From positions 43,747-107,746 of the forward strand of contig JAGRJY010000053.1 in the NCBI GenBank assembly GCA_020442465.1: DNA of 64,000 nt. The letters are read 5' to 3'. Every line of letters begins with the position of its first letter. Within the stretch, counting starts at the first letter, position 1. The stretch is from Lysobacterales bacterium. GTDB taxonomy: Bacteria > Pseudomonadota > Gammaproteobacteria > Xanthomonadales > Xanthomonadaceae. Shown here one piece after another: positions 45,183 to 54,270 of this stretch. The translations under genes and the position numbers were made by a program. Under the pieces are notes generated by a model. The model was not told the origin of the DNA. It saw nothing but the letters and a program-made list of their open reading frames with translations, and made no database searches.

Positions 45183-45569
45183 TTAGACCGACTTGCGCAG
45201 CTTGCTCAGCGCACGCACTTTCACCTTGGTCGAAGCGGGCTTGGCAGCAAACCACACTTCTTCCTTGGTGAACGGGTTGATGCCCTTGCGCTTCGGCTTG
45301 GCAGCGACCTTCACCGTGGTGACCTGCAGCAGGCCCGGCAGGACGAACTTGCCGGAGCCCTTCTTGTCGACCGAGCCCAGCATGGCCGACTCGAGGGCGG
45401 CGAACACGCTGCGGACGTCCTTCGCCGCCACGCCGGAGGCGTCGGCAACGTAGCTGATGAGTCCGCTCTTGTTGAGGGTTTCCTTGATCGGCTTCGGGGC
45501 TGCCACGGGAGCGGCCGCCTTCTTGGCGGGCTTCTTGGCGGGGGTCTTCGCAGTCTTCTTGGTTGCCAT
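45183..45569 (-). CDS. HU-family DNA-binding protein with Lys/Ala-rich N-terminus
   Basis: 128 residues from the ATG at 45569, preceded by AAGAAGAG. The first ~33 residues are a Lys/Ala/Pro tail (ATKKTAKTPAKKPAKK), then an HU/IHF fold: KETLNKSGLISYVADASGV, GKFVLPGLLQVTTVKVAA, KGINPFTKEEVWFAAKPA, VKVRALSKLRKSV. The DNA-inserting beta-arm has INPFTKE in place of the usual RNP(Q/K)TGE, so the arm tip Pro is kept. Similar tailed HU proteins occur in Xanthomonadales and some Bacteroidetes; the tail resembles histone H1. A nucleoid-shaping role is likely. Confidence 0.92.
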   Translation of the reverse strand: MATKKTAKTPAKKPAKKAAAPVAAPKPIKETLNKSGLISYVADASGVAAKDVRSVFAALESAMLGSVDKKGSGKFVLPGLLQVTTVKVAAKPKRKGINPFTKEEVWFAAKPASTKVKVRALSKLRKSV

Positions 45570-46060
45570 CGGGTTCTCTTCTTTGAGGTTGTCGAAACTT
45601 GAGGCGTCTTGCTCGGCGGTCGTCCGCAGGGCTTGTCCGAACCGGAAACCGGAACAGGTTCCGATCCAGGTTCGTGGTGTACGCCGCTGGCGATTATGCA
45701 CGTAGATGAGCCGATGGGTGAGCCCTTTTTCAGGCTTTTTCAGCTGTTTTCTCCGCTTTCGGCCGCCAAGGAGTCAACGAGGCCGCGTCTGGCGATGCCT
45801 GATCAGCAGGAATTTGGCGAGTCGCGGGCCTGGCCCGGTACCCGGATCACAGCCGTCTCTCCTGCAAGAAGCTCTCGATGTTCCGTTCGTCTCCCCGCTC
45901 GGATACACGGGATGGAGCGCCATTCGCCCCGGCCACGAAGCGATTCCAGGACCACCCGCCACACCCGATCAGGTTTCGCAGGCTGGAACTCTTCAGTCCG
46001 CGCGCGCTCCGATTGCCCGCGCGAGCATCTTTCCCTGCACCCGAACTGCCATGCTCGGAA
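45570..46060. other. gene-free stretch downstream of the RHS gene
   Basis: About 490 bases between the HU-like gene start and the RHS stop. Composition is visibly less GC rich than its neighbours. Open frames on both strands lack a credible start site and family-like composition. If the RHS C-terminus were a toxin, its immunity gene would be expected here; I do not see one. Confidence 0.5.
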
Positions 46061-49000
46061 TCATTCTCCGGCTGATGTGTGCGGCATGAGTCCCAGCTTC
46101 TCCCGTACCGATTCCTGCAGCATGTAGGGAGCAACCGCTTCGACGGGGGGCAGGTTGTAGCGGTGTTCGGAAACTGTCTCCGTCACGCTCAAGCCGTATA
46201 TGGGCGCGTCCACATACGACTTGATGAGAAAGAACCCCAGTTCCGTTTCCACCTGGAACGAGGCATCGGGCGGAGGTGGTTTCACACCAGAGAGTTTCAG
46301 CTCCCACTCCAGATCCCAGACCTGCGGCATGTCGAACGTCGAGGGAGACTCGCCCAAAGGAGCGGGCACATCGATGCGGAATCCACCGCTTTCCCACTCT
46401 GCCGGCGCGGTCGCGATGGCCTCGTCGAGTTTCTGGTTCGCGAACTGAAGCGTCTCGCGCACGGTCACGATGGCGCGGTCGATCGCTGCCACGCCGCCGG
46501 ACACGCCGGTTGTCTTGCTCCATCCGAACGTGAGGTCGAGCGCGCGCAATTCGTTGTGGAACCGGACGTCGACCCGGTTGACGCGTTCGACGGCGCCATC
46601 GTAGTTGTTGGGCATGAACAGCGCACCGACGATGGATTCGAATTCGGGGGTCACATCGACCCGCGCCGATTCGAGCTCACCAAGCAAGTCTTCCAGCCGC
46701 TGCACGTGGGCCGACGACACCGGACGACCGCCCAGCAGCCTCTCCAGGCGTGTTTCCGGGCTGTGTCCATCCGCATCGACCCAGCGCAGGGGATTGCCGA
46801 ACGCGTACTGGTATGGACTGGATGCCAACGGGTGATGCGCCGGGCGCACGTCGCGACTCACGAAGCGGCGGTCCTCGGCCGAGTACCACCTCGCCCGTGC
46901 GTAGTACATGCCGGTGGTTGCGTCCTGCATGACGCTCCACTGACCGAGCCACGTGTAAGGATTACCGCTCTCGCCGGCGGTCGCGAGCAGTTCGCCGTAG
47001 GGCCCGTAGGCGTAGCTCGAGGCGACATCGCCGCTCGCGTCGGTGAGCATCAGCGTATGCCCCAGCTCGTCGAAGTGATAGTCGCGTCGCGCCCCGCTTG
47101 TGGCATCCAGGCTGTACAGGAGCATGCCGCCCGGGCCCGGGATGTCGTAGCGCACGTCGCTGCCGCTCTCGCGCTCGATGGCGACCATCGGCAGCGGCAG
47201 CGCGTAGTTCCAGACGTACTCTCGCGTTGCGCCGGCCTGCGCTCGTCCGATGCGCAGGCCCAAGGCGTCGTACTGGTAGCTCACCGTTTCGCTGCCGGTG
47301 ACCCCGGTCAATCGGGACGCGAGATCCCATTCGAGCGTGCGACCGTTGCCCGCAGTCTGGCGGCCGAGGGCGTCGTAGACGTATCCGGATGAGTCGATCT
47401 GCGATGCCGCGTCGTGGTTGAAGGTGCCGGGCGAGGGCAGCGCTGTAGCGTCCAGGGGCACGGTTCGACTGGCGCTCAACGTGCGTCCCGCAGCGTCGAG
47501 GGTCAGCGCGATGTCGACCAGCGATCCGTGCTGCAGCCCGACCAGACGATTGTCGTCGTCCCAGGTGTAGGTGGAGTCGACCCCGTTCGGGCGGGTGATG
47601 CTGATCATCCGCCCTGCCGCATCGAAGCCGAACGATGTCACGCCTCCCAGCCAGTCGGTGACGGTGGCGAGCACGCCTCGCGCATCGTAGGCGTAGCTCA
47701 CGAGCTTGGTTCCGCCACCGGTGTCGTAGTCGATGCTGAGCAAGCGGCCGGCCGGGTCGCGCGTGATGGCCAGCCCGTTGCTGCTGCTCACCCGTCCTGC
47801 CGCATCGAACGACAGGGCCAGGCCGGTGCCCGAGATCGGCAGATTGCGCGCATCCCAGTCCATGCTGATCGACGTGCCATCCGAGTAGTCGCGACTGGTG
47901 ATGTTGCCGGTCGCGTCATAGCCGAGATCGAGCGTGCCCAGCCCACCGGGGAAGGTCGCCGAGGAAACCCGATTTCGATTGTCGTAGCCCAGCGTGCTGA
48001 CTTGCCCCAGCGGATCGCCGATCGACGTCAACCGCCCCATGGCGTCGCGCCCGGCAGGCCAGCTGTGCCCGGCGCTGTCGACGATGCCTACCGGCAATCC
48101 GAGCTCGTCCAAGGCAAACCCCATCGTCGCCCCCTGATAGTCCGTACCGGTACGCAGGCCGCGCGGATCGTAGTCGTACTCGGTCACATGACCGTCCGCA
48201 GCGGTGATGTCGAGGACGCGTCCGACCGGGTCGTAGCGGGTGGTCGCGACGTGCCCCAGCGGCGAGGACCGGGTCGTGATGCGCCCCATGGCGTCGGCCC
48301 CGAATGTGACGACATGCCCGAGCGGGTCACTCAGCGACGTGACTACGCCCTCGCCGTCGACGCTGCGCTGCCAGGTTGCCCCGCCGGGTACGACGAGTGC
48401 ATTGAGCCGTCCTCTCGGATCGTGGCCGAGTGCCCACGTTCGGCCGCTGCCGTCCTGCAGGGACGACAGCCGCCCGAGTGCGTCGTATCCGAGTGTGGTC
48501 GCATGGCCGAGTGGGTCGGTGATCACAGCGAGACGGTCATCATCGTCGAATGCGAACACGGTGGCGTTCATCAGCGCGTCGCTGTGGGTGGCTGGATTGC
48601 CGTTGCTGTCGTAGGTCCACGAGTTGCCGTGACCCCGCTCGTCGGACGCCATGAGCAGCTGATTGGCCTCGTTCCAGACATAGGATCGCGTGCTGCCGTC
48701 GGCGTGTTCGAGCGCCATCGGGCGCCGCAATGCATCCTGTATGAAGGTCGTCGTGTTGCCCGCTGTATCGGTATGGCTCGCTACCGTGCCGTCGGCGTGG
48801 TACGTGGATGCACTCGTGCCGCCCTTCGGGTTGGCACTGGCGGTGGGCAGCCCGAGGGAGTTGAAGGTGGCGGTCCAGCGGTGTCCGGCGCGATCCACGA
48901 GCGCGCTGGGCGCTCGCGCCGCCCATTCGTAGGACTCCTCTTCGCCATCGGGGAATCTCGTCTTGTGCAGCTTCCAGAATTGCAGCCCATCACGTGCGTG

Positions 49001-51085
49001 GGGCCCGTAGTACAGGTCCGTCTGCGCGCCGTCGGCACCGACGATGTGTGCGGGACGTCCGGTCGGGGCATGCCGTTCGACCAGCGTGGTGCCGCCGCGC
49101 CGGTCGGACAGGGCGTCGCGCTGATGTCGTGCATAGCCGATCTGAAAGTCATCCCCCGATTCGTCGACGACATGGGCCAGTTCGCCACGCGGACTGTGCG
49201 ACTGGGTCATCGTCCGGCCGAGCGGGTCGGTGATGCTGGTGCTGTTCGCGGCGTAGCCCAGCGTCCAGGTTTGTCCCGAGCCGCTGGTCTGGGTCGCGAC
49301 CCGTCCGTTGACGTCGTAGGTCTGCACGAACGGCTCGTTGCCCTCGGGGCGGGTCCAGGTCAACAGCCGGCCACTGGCGCCGTCGTAGCTGTAAGTGGTC
49401 TGCTGACCGCGTACATCGATGACCGTAGCGAGCAGGTCGCCGGCGTGGTCGAAAGCGACCGACCGCATGCCGTCGCTGACCCCGGCGAGCAAACTGCCGG
49501 TGTAGCTGAAACTCAGCTGCCGTCCGAGGCCGTCGGCGACGCTGTCGAGGTTGGCGCCGCTGTAGCTGAGCAGCAGCGACACCGAAGTGCCGTGATTGAT
49601 GCGCTCCAACCGACCGTTCGCAAAGTGATAGCTGTAGCCGTCGCGCGGGTCACCCAATACAAATGCTCCTGCCGTGGGCTCGATCAGCTGATACGGCACG
49701 TCGATGCCGTTCTGCAGCTGCCATTCGGCGCCGTCCTGGTCGAAGCCGATGCTGCGTCCCATCGGATCGATCACGGTGACCGTCGTGCCGGCATCGTCGA
49801 TCCACCACTCGAAGTTGTGCCGCCAGTTGGTACCCAACTGCCCCGAGCGTCCGAGCGGTTGCAGGGCCGACGCGTAGTAGCGGGAAAAGTGCAGGCGCAG
49901 CGGGCCGCCGAGATCGATGTCGGGCGCCAGATGCCGGTACAGCTCGCCGGTGAAGGTATCGACCGGGTCGCCGATCTTGCCGCTGGCAGGGACGTCGCCA
50001 TGTGTCATCGGGGTCGACAGCGCGCAGTCGACGTCCGCGCTGTCGACAACGAAATCGCAGTCGTTGTCGATGCCGTCGGTGCAGGTGCTGGGCGTTTCCC
50101 GGTCGGCGCAGACCGGATCTGCGCTACACAGGCCCCAGAAGCCGTCTCCACTGCAGGTCTGGATTCCGCCCAGGCCGACGAACCCGCTGTCGCAGGATTG
50201 TGTCTGCCCCGCGGCGCAGGACACGCAGCCCACGGTCTGCTGGCTGCTGTTTTCGGTGATGACCGTGCCATCGATGATCGGGTCCCGGTCGTCCTCACAG
50301 CGCACGCCGACGCTGTTGAACATCACCGCACCGCCGATCAGCGTGGGCTGGCTGCCGTCGTCGTGGAACAGGCCGGTGATGCCGTTGCCGATCGCCTCGG
50401 TGTCTTCGACCGACACGGGCACGACGGTGTACAGCCCGTGGTTGCCGTTGTCCGACAGGCGTGAGCCGAGAATGCTCTTGTCGTGGGCGAAAATGTCGCC
50501 GAACAGGCTGATGCCGCGATCGCGGTTGCCGCTGAAATCGGAGAAGAACACGCCGAGCTTGCTGCCGGCATTGAGGCCGATGCCGTTGTCGCTCAGGCGC
50601 ACCTGGGTGACCAGCACCTCGGCCGCGTTGTTGGACACCACGATGCCGCCGCCGTTGGTTCCCGTGCGCGGGAAGCCGCTGATCTCGGCGTTGTCGATGC
50701 TGACGTCGCCGCCGACCAGAACGCCGTTGTCGAATGAGCATCCGACCGGCTGCATGATCGTCACGCCGCGGATCTCCGAGCGCTTGGGATTGGCCAGTAC
50801 ACGAATCACCCCGGTGCCGCCGAATACGCAATCGCCGACGATCACCACGTCCGAGCGATCGCCACCGACGCCGACCAGCGCCTGGCCTTCGAGCTGGACA
50901 CTGGCTTCGCTGGACGGGTAGGTGCCTGGCCGCACCTCGATCAGGGCCGCACCGGAGTTGACCGCCGTGCGAATCTTGTCGAAGTCGCAGCCGCTGGCGC
51001 ACACCGTCACCGCGTCGGCGTCGTGCAGGCCAAGCAGCAGCATCCATCCCGCAGCGACGCAGAGCCATCGAAACCGGCTGTTCAT
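46061..51085 (-). CDS. exported RHS/YD-repeat protein with beta-helix head and unknown C-terminal domain
   Basis: 1674 residues with a signal peptide (LCVAAGWMLLLGLHDADA). Residues ~28-280 form a right-handed beta-helix-like domain (VTVCASGCDFDKIRTAV; then repeated VxxxxxSDNGxG rungs). Residues ~285-360 are a Cys-rich segment ending DGIDNDCDFVVDSADVDC, the MopE/putative metal-binding motif. A DUF6531-like start (GDPVDTFTGELYRH) leads into ~1,000 residues of YD repeats (DALGRLSSLQDGSGRTW, YDPRGLRTG) and the RHS core end (YARARWYSAEDRRFVSRD, YQYAFGNPLRWVDADG). The last ~210 residues after it are unique and unrecognised, where toxic domains usually sit in RHS proteins. It overlaps the small YD gene upstream by ATGA. 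Export by Sec, not through a T6SS, is indicated. Confidence 0.88.
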   Translation of the reverse strand: MNSRFRWLCVAAGWMLLLGLHDADAVTVCASGCDFDKIRTAVNSGAALIEVRPGTYPSSEASVQLEGQALVGVGGDRSDVVIVGDCVFGGTGVIRVLANPKRSEIRGVTIMQPVGCSFDNGVLVGGDVSIDNAEISGFPRTGTNGGGIVVSNNAAEVLVTQVRLSDNGIGLNAGSKLGVFFSDFSGNRDRGISLFGDIFAHDKSILGSRLSDNGNHGLYTVVPVSVEDTEAIGNGITGLFHDDGSQPTLIGGAVMFNSVGVRCEDDRDPIIDGTVITENSSQQTVGCVSCAAGQTQSCDSGFVGLGGIQTCSGDGFWGLCSADPVCADRETPSTCTDGIDNDCDFVVDSADVDCALSTPMTHGDVPASGKIGDPVDTFTGELYRHLAPDIDLGGPLRLHFSRYYASALQPLGRSGQLGTNWRHNFEWWIDDAGTTVTVIDPMGRSIGFDQDGAEWQLQNGIDVPYQLIEPTAGAFVLGDPRDGYSYHFANGRLERINHGTSVSLLLSYSGANLDSVADGLGRQLSFSYTGSLLAGVSDGMRSVAFDHAGDLLATVIDVRGQQTTYSYDGASGRLLTWTRPEGNEPFVQTYDVNGRVATQTSGSGQTWTLGYAANSTSITDPLGRTMTQSHSPRGELAHVVDESGDDFQIGYARHQRDALSDRRGGTTLVERHAPTGRPAHIVGADGAQTDLYYGPHARDGLQFWKLHKTRFPDGEEESYEWAARAPSALVDRAGHRWTATFNSLGLPTASANPKGGTSASTYHADGTVASHTDTAGNTTTFIQDALRRPMALEHADGSTRSYVWNEANQLLMASDERGHGNSWTYDSNGNPATHSDALMNATVFAFDDDDRLAVITDPLGHATTLGYDALGRLSSLQDGSGRTWALGHDPRGRLNALVVPGGATWQRSVDGEGVVTSLSDPLGHVVTFGADAMGRITTRSSPLGHVATTRYDPVGRVLDITAADGHVTEYDYDPRGLRTGTDYQGATMGFALDELGLPVGIVDSAGHSWPAGRDAMGRLTSIGDPLGQVSTLGYDNRNRVSSATFPGGLGTLDLGYDATGNITSRDYSDGTSISMDWDARNLPISGTGLALSFDAAGRVSSSNGLAITRDPAGRLLSIDYDTGGGTKLVSYAYDARGVLATVTDWLGGVTSFGFDAAGRMISITRPNGVDSTYTWDDDNRLVGLQHGSLVDIALTLDAAGRTLSASRTVPLDATALPSPGTFNHDAASQIDSSGYVYDALGRQTAGNGRTLEWDLASRLTGVTGSETVSYQYDALGLRIGRAQAGATREYVWNYALPLPMVAIERESGSDVRYDIPGPGGMLLYSLDATSGARRDYHFDELGHTLMLTDASGDVASSYAYGPYGELLATAGESGNPYTWLGQWSVMQDATTGMYYARARWYSAEDRRFVSRDVRPAHHPLASSPYQYAFGNPLRWVDADGHSPETRLERLLGGRPVSSAHVQRLEDLLGELESARVDVTPEFESIVGALFMPNNYDGAVERVNRVDVRFHNELRALDLTFGWSKTTGVSGGVAAIDRAIVTVRETLQFANQKLDEAIATAPAEWESGGFRIDVPAPLGESPSTFDMPQVWDLEWELKLSGVKPPPPDASFQVETELGFFLIKSYVDAPIYGLSVTETVSEHRYNLPPVEAVAPYMLQESVREKLGLMPHTSAGE

Positions 51086-51480
51086 GGCGAGGCCTCCTCG
51101 AATCCGTTGGCGAAGATGGCATCCGACAGGGCGCTCGACACCGCGGTGATGTTGCCGTTGACGTCGTACGTGTAGTGCAGCGTGGCGCCGTTGTCGTACT
51201 GCACCGTGATCAGCCGCCCGGTGGCGTCATAGCCATAGCTGACCTGCTGGGTGCCCGCGTTGGGCAGCGACGGCCAGCACAGCGCGGCCAGCAGCGCGAC
51301 GGCTCGGGTGCTGTGCCAGAACCACCATGCCGGCCCCGCCGTCCGCGCCGGTAGGGTCCGCCCGGTCGAACCGCGGTCCCCTGCAGTTCTGCAAGGTTTC
51401 GTCCAGCCCGCAGGCCCGGTGCTGCTCCACCCCTCGCGCACATCCATCCCGGTCGCTCCAGTCGCGGCGAAGTCGCCCAC
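51082..51480 (-). CDS. small single-YD-repeat protein ending in an IFANGFE tail
   Basis: Up to 132 residues; the start is not clear (ATG at 51480 or 51447 both give a long basic leader before WHSTRAVALLAALCWPSLPNAG, a likely signal peptide). After it comes one or two YD repeats (VSYGYDATGRLITVQYDNG; LHYTYDVNGNITAV), then SSALSDAIFANGFEEASP. The end is like the secreted endonuclease's tail IFRNGFEN. The gene sits ~30 bases after the kinase stop and overlaps the RHS gene by ATGA. It may be a separately made chaperone-like fragment of an RHS shell, or a short derivative left by a duplication. Confidence 0.7.
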   Translation of the reverse strand: MGDFAATGATGMDVREGWSSTGPAGWTKPCRTAGDRGSTGRTLPARTAGPAWWFWHSTRAVALLAALCWPSLPNAGTQQVSYGYDATGRLITVQYDNGATLHYTYDVNGNITAVSSALSDAIFANGFEEASP

Positions 51481-51510
51481 TGGAGCAAGCGCAATCCACG
51501 GGGCGAATCT

Positions 51511-54270
51511 CTACCGCTCTGTGCGGATTCCCGCCAGAACGTTCTCTGCTGCGCGTGTGCCGGGGTGTTGGGCGCCGAGATCGCGACGGCGTCCGTCCGA
51601 TACCGCGCGGGCCAGCTCGACGGCCTCGGCGTTGCGGCCCAGGCCTGCCAGGGCCAGAGCCAGGTGAAGCTGCAGCTCGCGCGTCGATTCCCGATCCGGA
51701 CCCGACAGGGCGAGGCGATCGGGCAGGGTGGCGCGGGCCAGATTCTCTGCCTCGGCGTACGCACCGGTGCTGGCCAACAGGCCGCTGAGCTGACTGCGTG
51801 CGGCGAGCGTGGCGTCGTGCCTGGGTCCACGAGATTGCGCAGTGCGTTCCACCAGGCTGCGAGCGAGCGTGATGGCCTCGTCCCATCGCTGCTGGGCCGC
51901 CAGCACGTCGACCAGATTGGCCGTCGTCACCAGGGTGGAGGGGTGGTTTTCGCCAAGCGTGCGTTGGCGTTGCGCCAGCGCCTCGCGCGTCAATGCGTCG
52001 GCCGCGTCCACATCGCCTTTCCTGAGCAGCACCATGGCCAGGTTCGATTTCACCGCCAGCGGCTCGGGTGCGTCGTCGTCGAGGTGGGCACGAAAGCCCT
52101 CCAACGCCCGACGATTGAGCTGCTCGGCCTCGTCGTACTCGCCCAGCTTGTCGAGCACCCAGGCCAGATTGTTCATCGACAGCAGGGTCTTGCGATGCAG
52201 CGGCCCGAGCACGCGCAGACGGCGCTCGAGCACTTCGCGGTCCATCCCGGCGCTTTCGCGCAGTCGCCCGGTTTCGCCGAGGATGAACGACAGGTCGCTC
52301 ATCGCGTCCAGCGTGCCCGGGTGGTCCGCGCCGTAAGCCGCCACCCGGCGCGCCACCGCCTCGCGGCTCAATGCTTCGGCTTCTGCATGGTCGCCGCGCA
52401 GGAACAGGGTCAATGAGAGGCGATTGATGGAATGCAAGGTGTCCGGATGGTCGGACCCCAGTCGCGAGCGGCGCACGGCGAGTGCATGGCGGTGCAGCGC
52501 GGCGGCTGTCTCGTTCTGGCCAAGCTTGCTCTGCGCTTCGGCCAGTCCGACCGCGTAGCGAATCGTGTCCAGATCATCGTCACCGAGGCTGGACCGTGCG
52601 CCGGCGTAGGCGCGCTCCTGCAGCGCGGCCGCGCGCGGGTAGTCTCCCGCCTGCAGATGGATGGATCCGAGCAGACTCGCCGCAGCCAGCGTGCTCGCCT
52701 GCTGCGCACCTTGCAGGCGCTCGTCGAGCACCAGCGCGCGCTGCGCGAACGCACGCGCCCGTTCGTACATGCCGAGACTCAGATAGGTCTTGGCGTAGGT
52801 CTGAAGCAAGTCCGCCTGGGTTTCAGGGCGGCCATCCAGTTCGGCAATGCGCGGCTCGAAGTTCTCCAGCAGCTCCAGCACGGTCAGGTCCTTGCCCTGG
52901 ACCCCTGGAGTAGGCGAGGCGAGAAACTCCTGCAGCAACGCAACCGTCTGTTGGGCACGCTCTGCCTGCCGCTGCGCCTGCCAGAACCCCACACTGCTGC
53001 CAACCGCGCCGACCAGCAGGCTGATCGCCAGCAGCAGCGACACGCCGGCCGCCAGCCGGTTGCGGCGCACCAGCTTGGCGAAGCGATACAGGCGCCCGGG
53101 CGGGCGCGCCTCGACGGGTCGGTCGGCCAGATAGCGATCGAGGTCGGCGGCCAGCGCCGCAGCCGACTCGTAGCGATCCTCGCGACGCTTCTCCAGCGCG
53201 CGCAGCACGATGCAGTCGAGCTCCCCGGCCAGTAGTCGGGGCAGGGAATTGACCACCGTCGAACGCGCGCGTGCCGCTTCGGCGCCGACCGTCGCGGCAC
53301 GTTCGCTTGGACGTGGCGGATCGAGCTCCCTGATCGATTGCAGCACCTCCAGCAGCGAGCGCTTGGCACGCTCGAACGGCGTTGTCCCGCAGAGCAACTC
53401 GTACAGCAGCACGCCCAGACTGTAGACGTCGCTGCGCGTGTCGATATCGGTCTCCGACTGCGGATCAACCTGTTCAGGGCTCATGTACAGCGGCGAGCCG
53501 AGCACCCCGCCGCCGGTCTCCAGGGTGTGACCGTCGATGCGCAGATCGGCGGCTCTCGCAATGCCGAAGTCGATCACCTTCGGGGCGGGCTGGCCGTCTT
53601 CATCGGCCACCAGCACGTTCGGCGGTTTCAGATCGCGGTGGATGACGCCCTTCTGGTGCGCGTGCTGGATCGCTGCACACACGCGCATCATGATCGCCAC
53701 ACGTGCACGCAGATCGAGCTGGTGGGCGTCGCAGTAGTCGACGATGGATGGCCCCGGCACCCACTCCATGGCGAGATAGGGATCGCCGGATTCGGTCGTG
53801 CCGGCATCGTAGATCTGCGCGATGCCAGGATGGCTCAATCGTGCCAGGGTTTGCCGCTCCAGCTCGAAGCGGCGAATGAAACTCGGCTCGCAGCGATCGC
53901 TGCGCATGAGCTTCAGCGCGACGACGCGCTGCACCGGTGCCAGCTGTTCGGCGCGGTAGACCGTACCGAAGCCGCCTTCGCCCAACACTTCGATCAGTCG
54001 GTAGCGCTCGATCTTCGGCCAGGTGTCGGCTGGCGTCGGGGCAGGGCGATGCGAATCGGCAGACTCGGCATCCTCGCTCGACCACCGCATCGGCACCGGG
54101 TCATTCAGAAACCCGCGACGCTCGGCCCGCTCTGCGGCGCCAAGCAGGCGTTCGACTTCGGCGCGCAAGGCCGGTTCACCCCGAGTCTCCTCCTCCAGGC
54201 AGGCCTCGCGCGCCGGCCCGTCGAGATCGAGCGCTCGCTCGTAGATGCGCAGGGCCTCGCGCGCACTCAT
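51511..54270 (-). CDS. membrane Ser/Thr protein kinase with TPR sensor domain
   Basis: 919 residues from the ATG at 54270, overlapping the sigma-factor stop by ATGA. Kinase domain at ~85-360: glycine loop LGEGGFGTVYRA, catalytic Lys in VVALKLM, HRDLKPPNVL, VIDFGIA (DFG), GSPLYMSPEQ, and DVYSLGVLLYEL. All catalytic residues are present. One membrane helix (~435-458; LAAGVSLLLAISLLVGAVG) precedes ~450 residues of TPR_12-type repeats facing the periplasm (YERARAFAQRALVLDERLQG; RRSRLGSDHPDTLHSINRLS; ATLVTTANLVDVL-type units). Kinases of this kind are found next to ECF sigma factors in Xanthomonadales, where in some cases the kinase phosphorylates and switches on the sigma factor. Here it is placed just so. 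Confidence 0.93.
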   Translation of the reverse strand: MSAREALRIYERALDLDGPAREACLEEETRGEPALRAEVERLLGAAERAERRGFLNDPVPMRWSSEDAESADSHRPAPTPADTWPKIERYRLIEVLGEGGFGTVYRAEQLAPVQRVVALKLMRSDRCEPSFIRRFELERQTLARLSHPGIAQIYDAGTTESGDPYLAMEWVPGPSIVDYCDAHQLDLRARVAIMMRVCAAIQHAHQKGVIHRDLKPPNVLVADEDGQPAPKVIDFGIARAADLRIDGHTLETGGGVLGSPLYMSPEQVDPQSETDIDTRSDVYSLGVLLYELLCGTTPFERAKRSLLEVLQSIRELDPPRPSERAATVGAEAARARSTVVNSLPRLLAGELDCIVLRALEKRREDRYESAAALAADLDRYLADRPVEARPPGRLYRFAKLVRRNRLAAGVSLLLAISLLVGAVGSSVGFWQAQRQAERAQQTVALLQEFLASPTPGVQGKDLTVLELLENFEPRIAELDGRPETQADLLQTYAKTYLSLGMYERARAFAQRALVLDERLQGAQQASTLAAASLLGSIHLQAGDYPRAAALQERAYAGARSSLGDDDLDTIRYAVGLAEAQSKLGQNETAAALHRHALAVRRSRLGSDHPDTLHSINRLSLTLFLRGDHAEAEALSREAVARRVAAYGADHPGTLDAMSDLSFILGETGRLRESAGMDREVLERRLRVLGPLHRKTLLSMNNLAWVLDKLGEYDEAEQLNRRALEGFRAHLDDDAPEPLAVKSNLAMVLLRKGDVDAADALTREALAQRQRTLGENHPSTLVTTANLVDVLAAQQRWDEAITLARSLVERTAQSRGPRHDATLAARSQLSGLLASTGAYAEAENLARATLPDRLALSGPDRESTRELQLHLALALAGLGRNAEAVELARAVSDGRRRDLGAQHPGTRAAENVLAGIRTER

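Noticed and set aside
45706..46089. Possible immunity gene on the plus strand downstream of the RHS gene
   Set aside because: No ribosome site, low-complexity sequence, opposite strand to the RHS gene and overlapping its end.
47414..50464. Plus-strand open frame of ~1000 codons opposite the RHS gene
   Set aside because: Antisense to a gene with clear YD repeats; its composition (Arg, Val, Gly, Asp, His) is that of the reverse reading of GC-rich codons.
46061..51085. Type VI secretion RHS effector
   Set aside because: It has an N-terminal signal peptide and no PAAR domain, and no VgrG, Hcp or other T6SS gene is in the window.
51511..54270. TPR part as a separate gene
   Set aside because: Kinase, membrane helix and TPRs lie in one uninterrupted frame, the usual plan for this kinase type.
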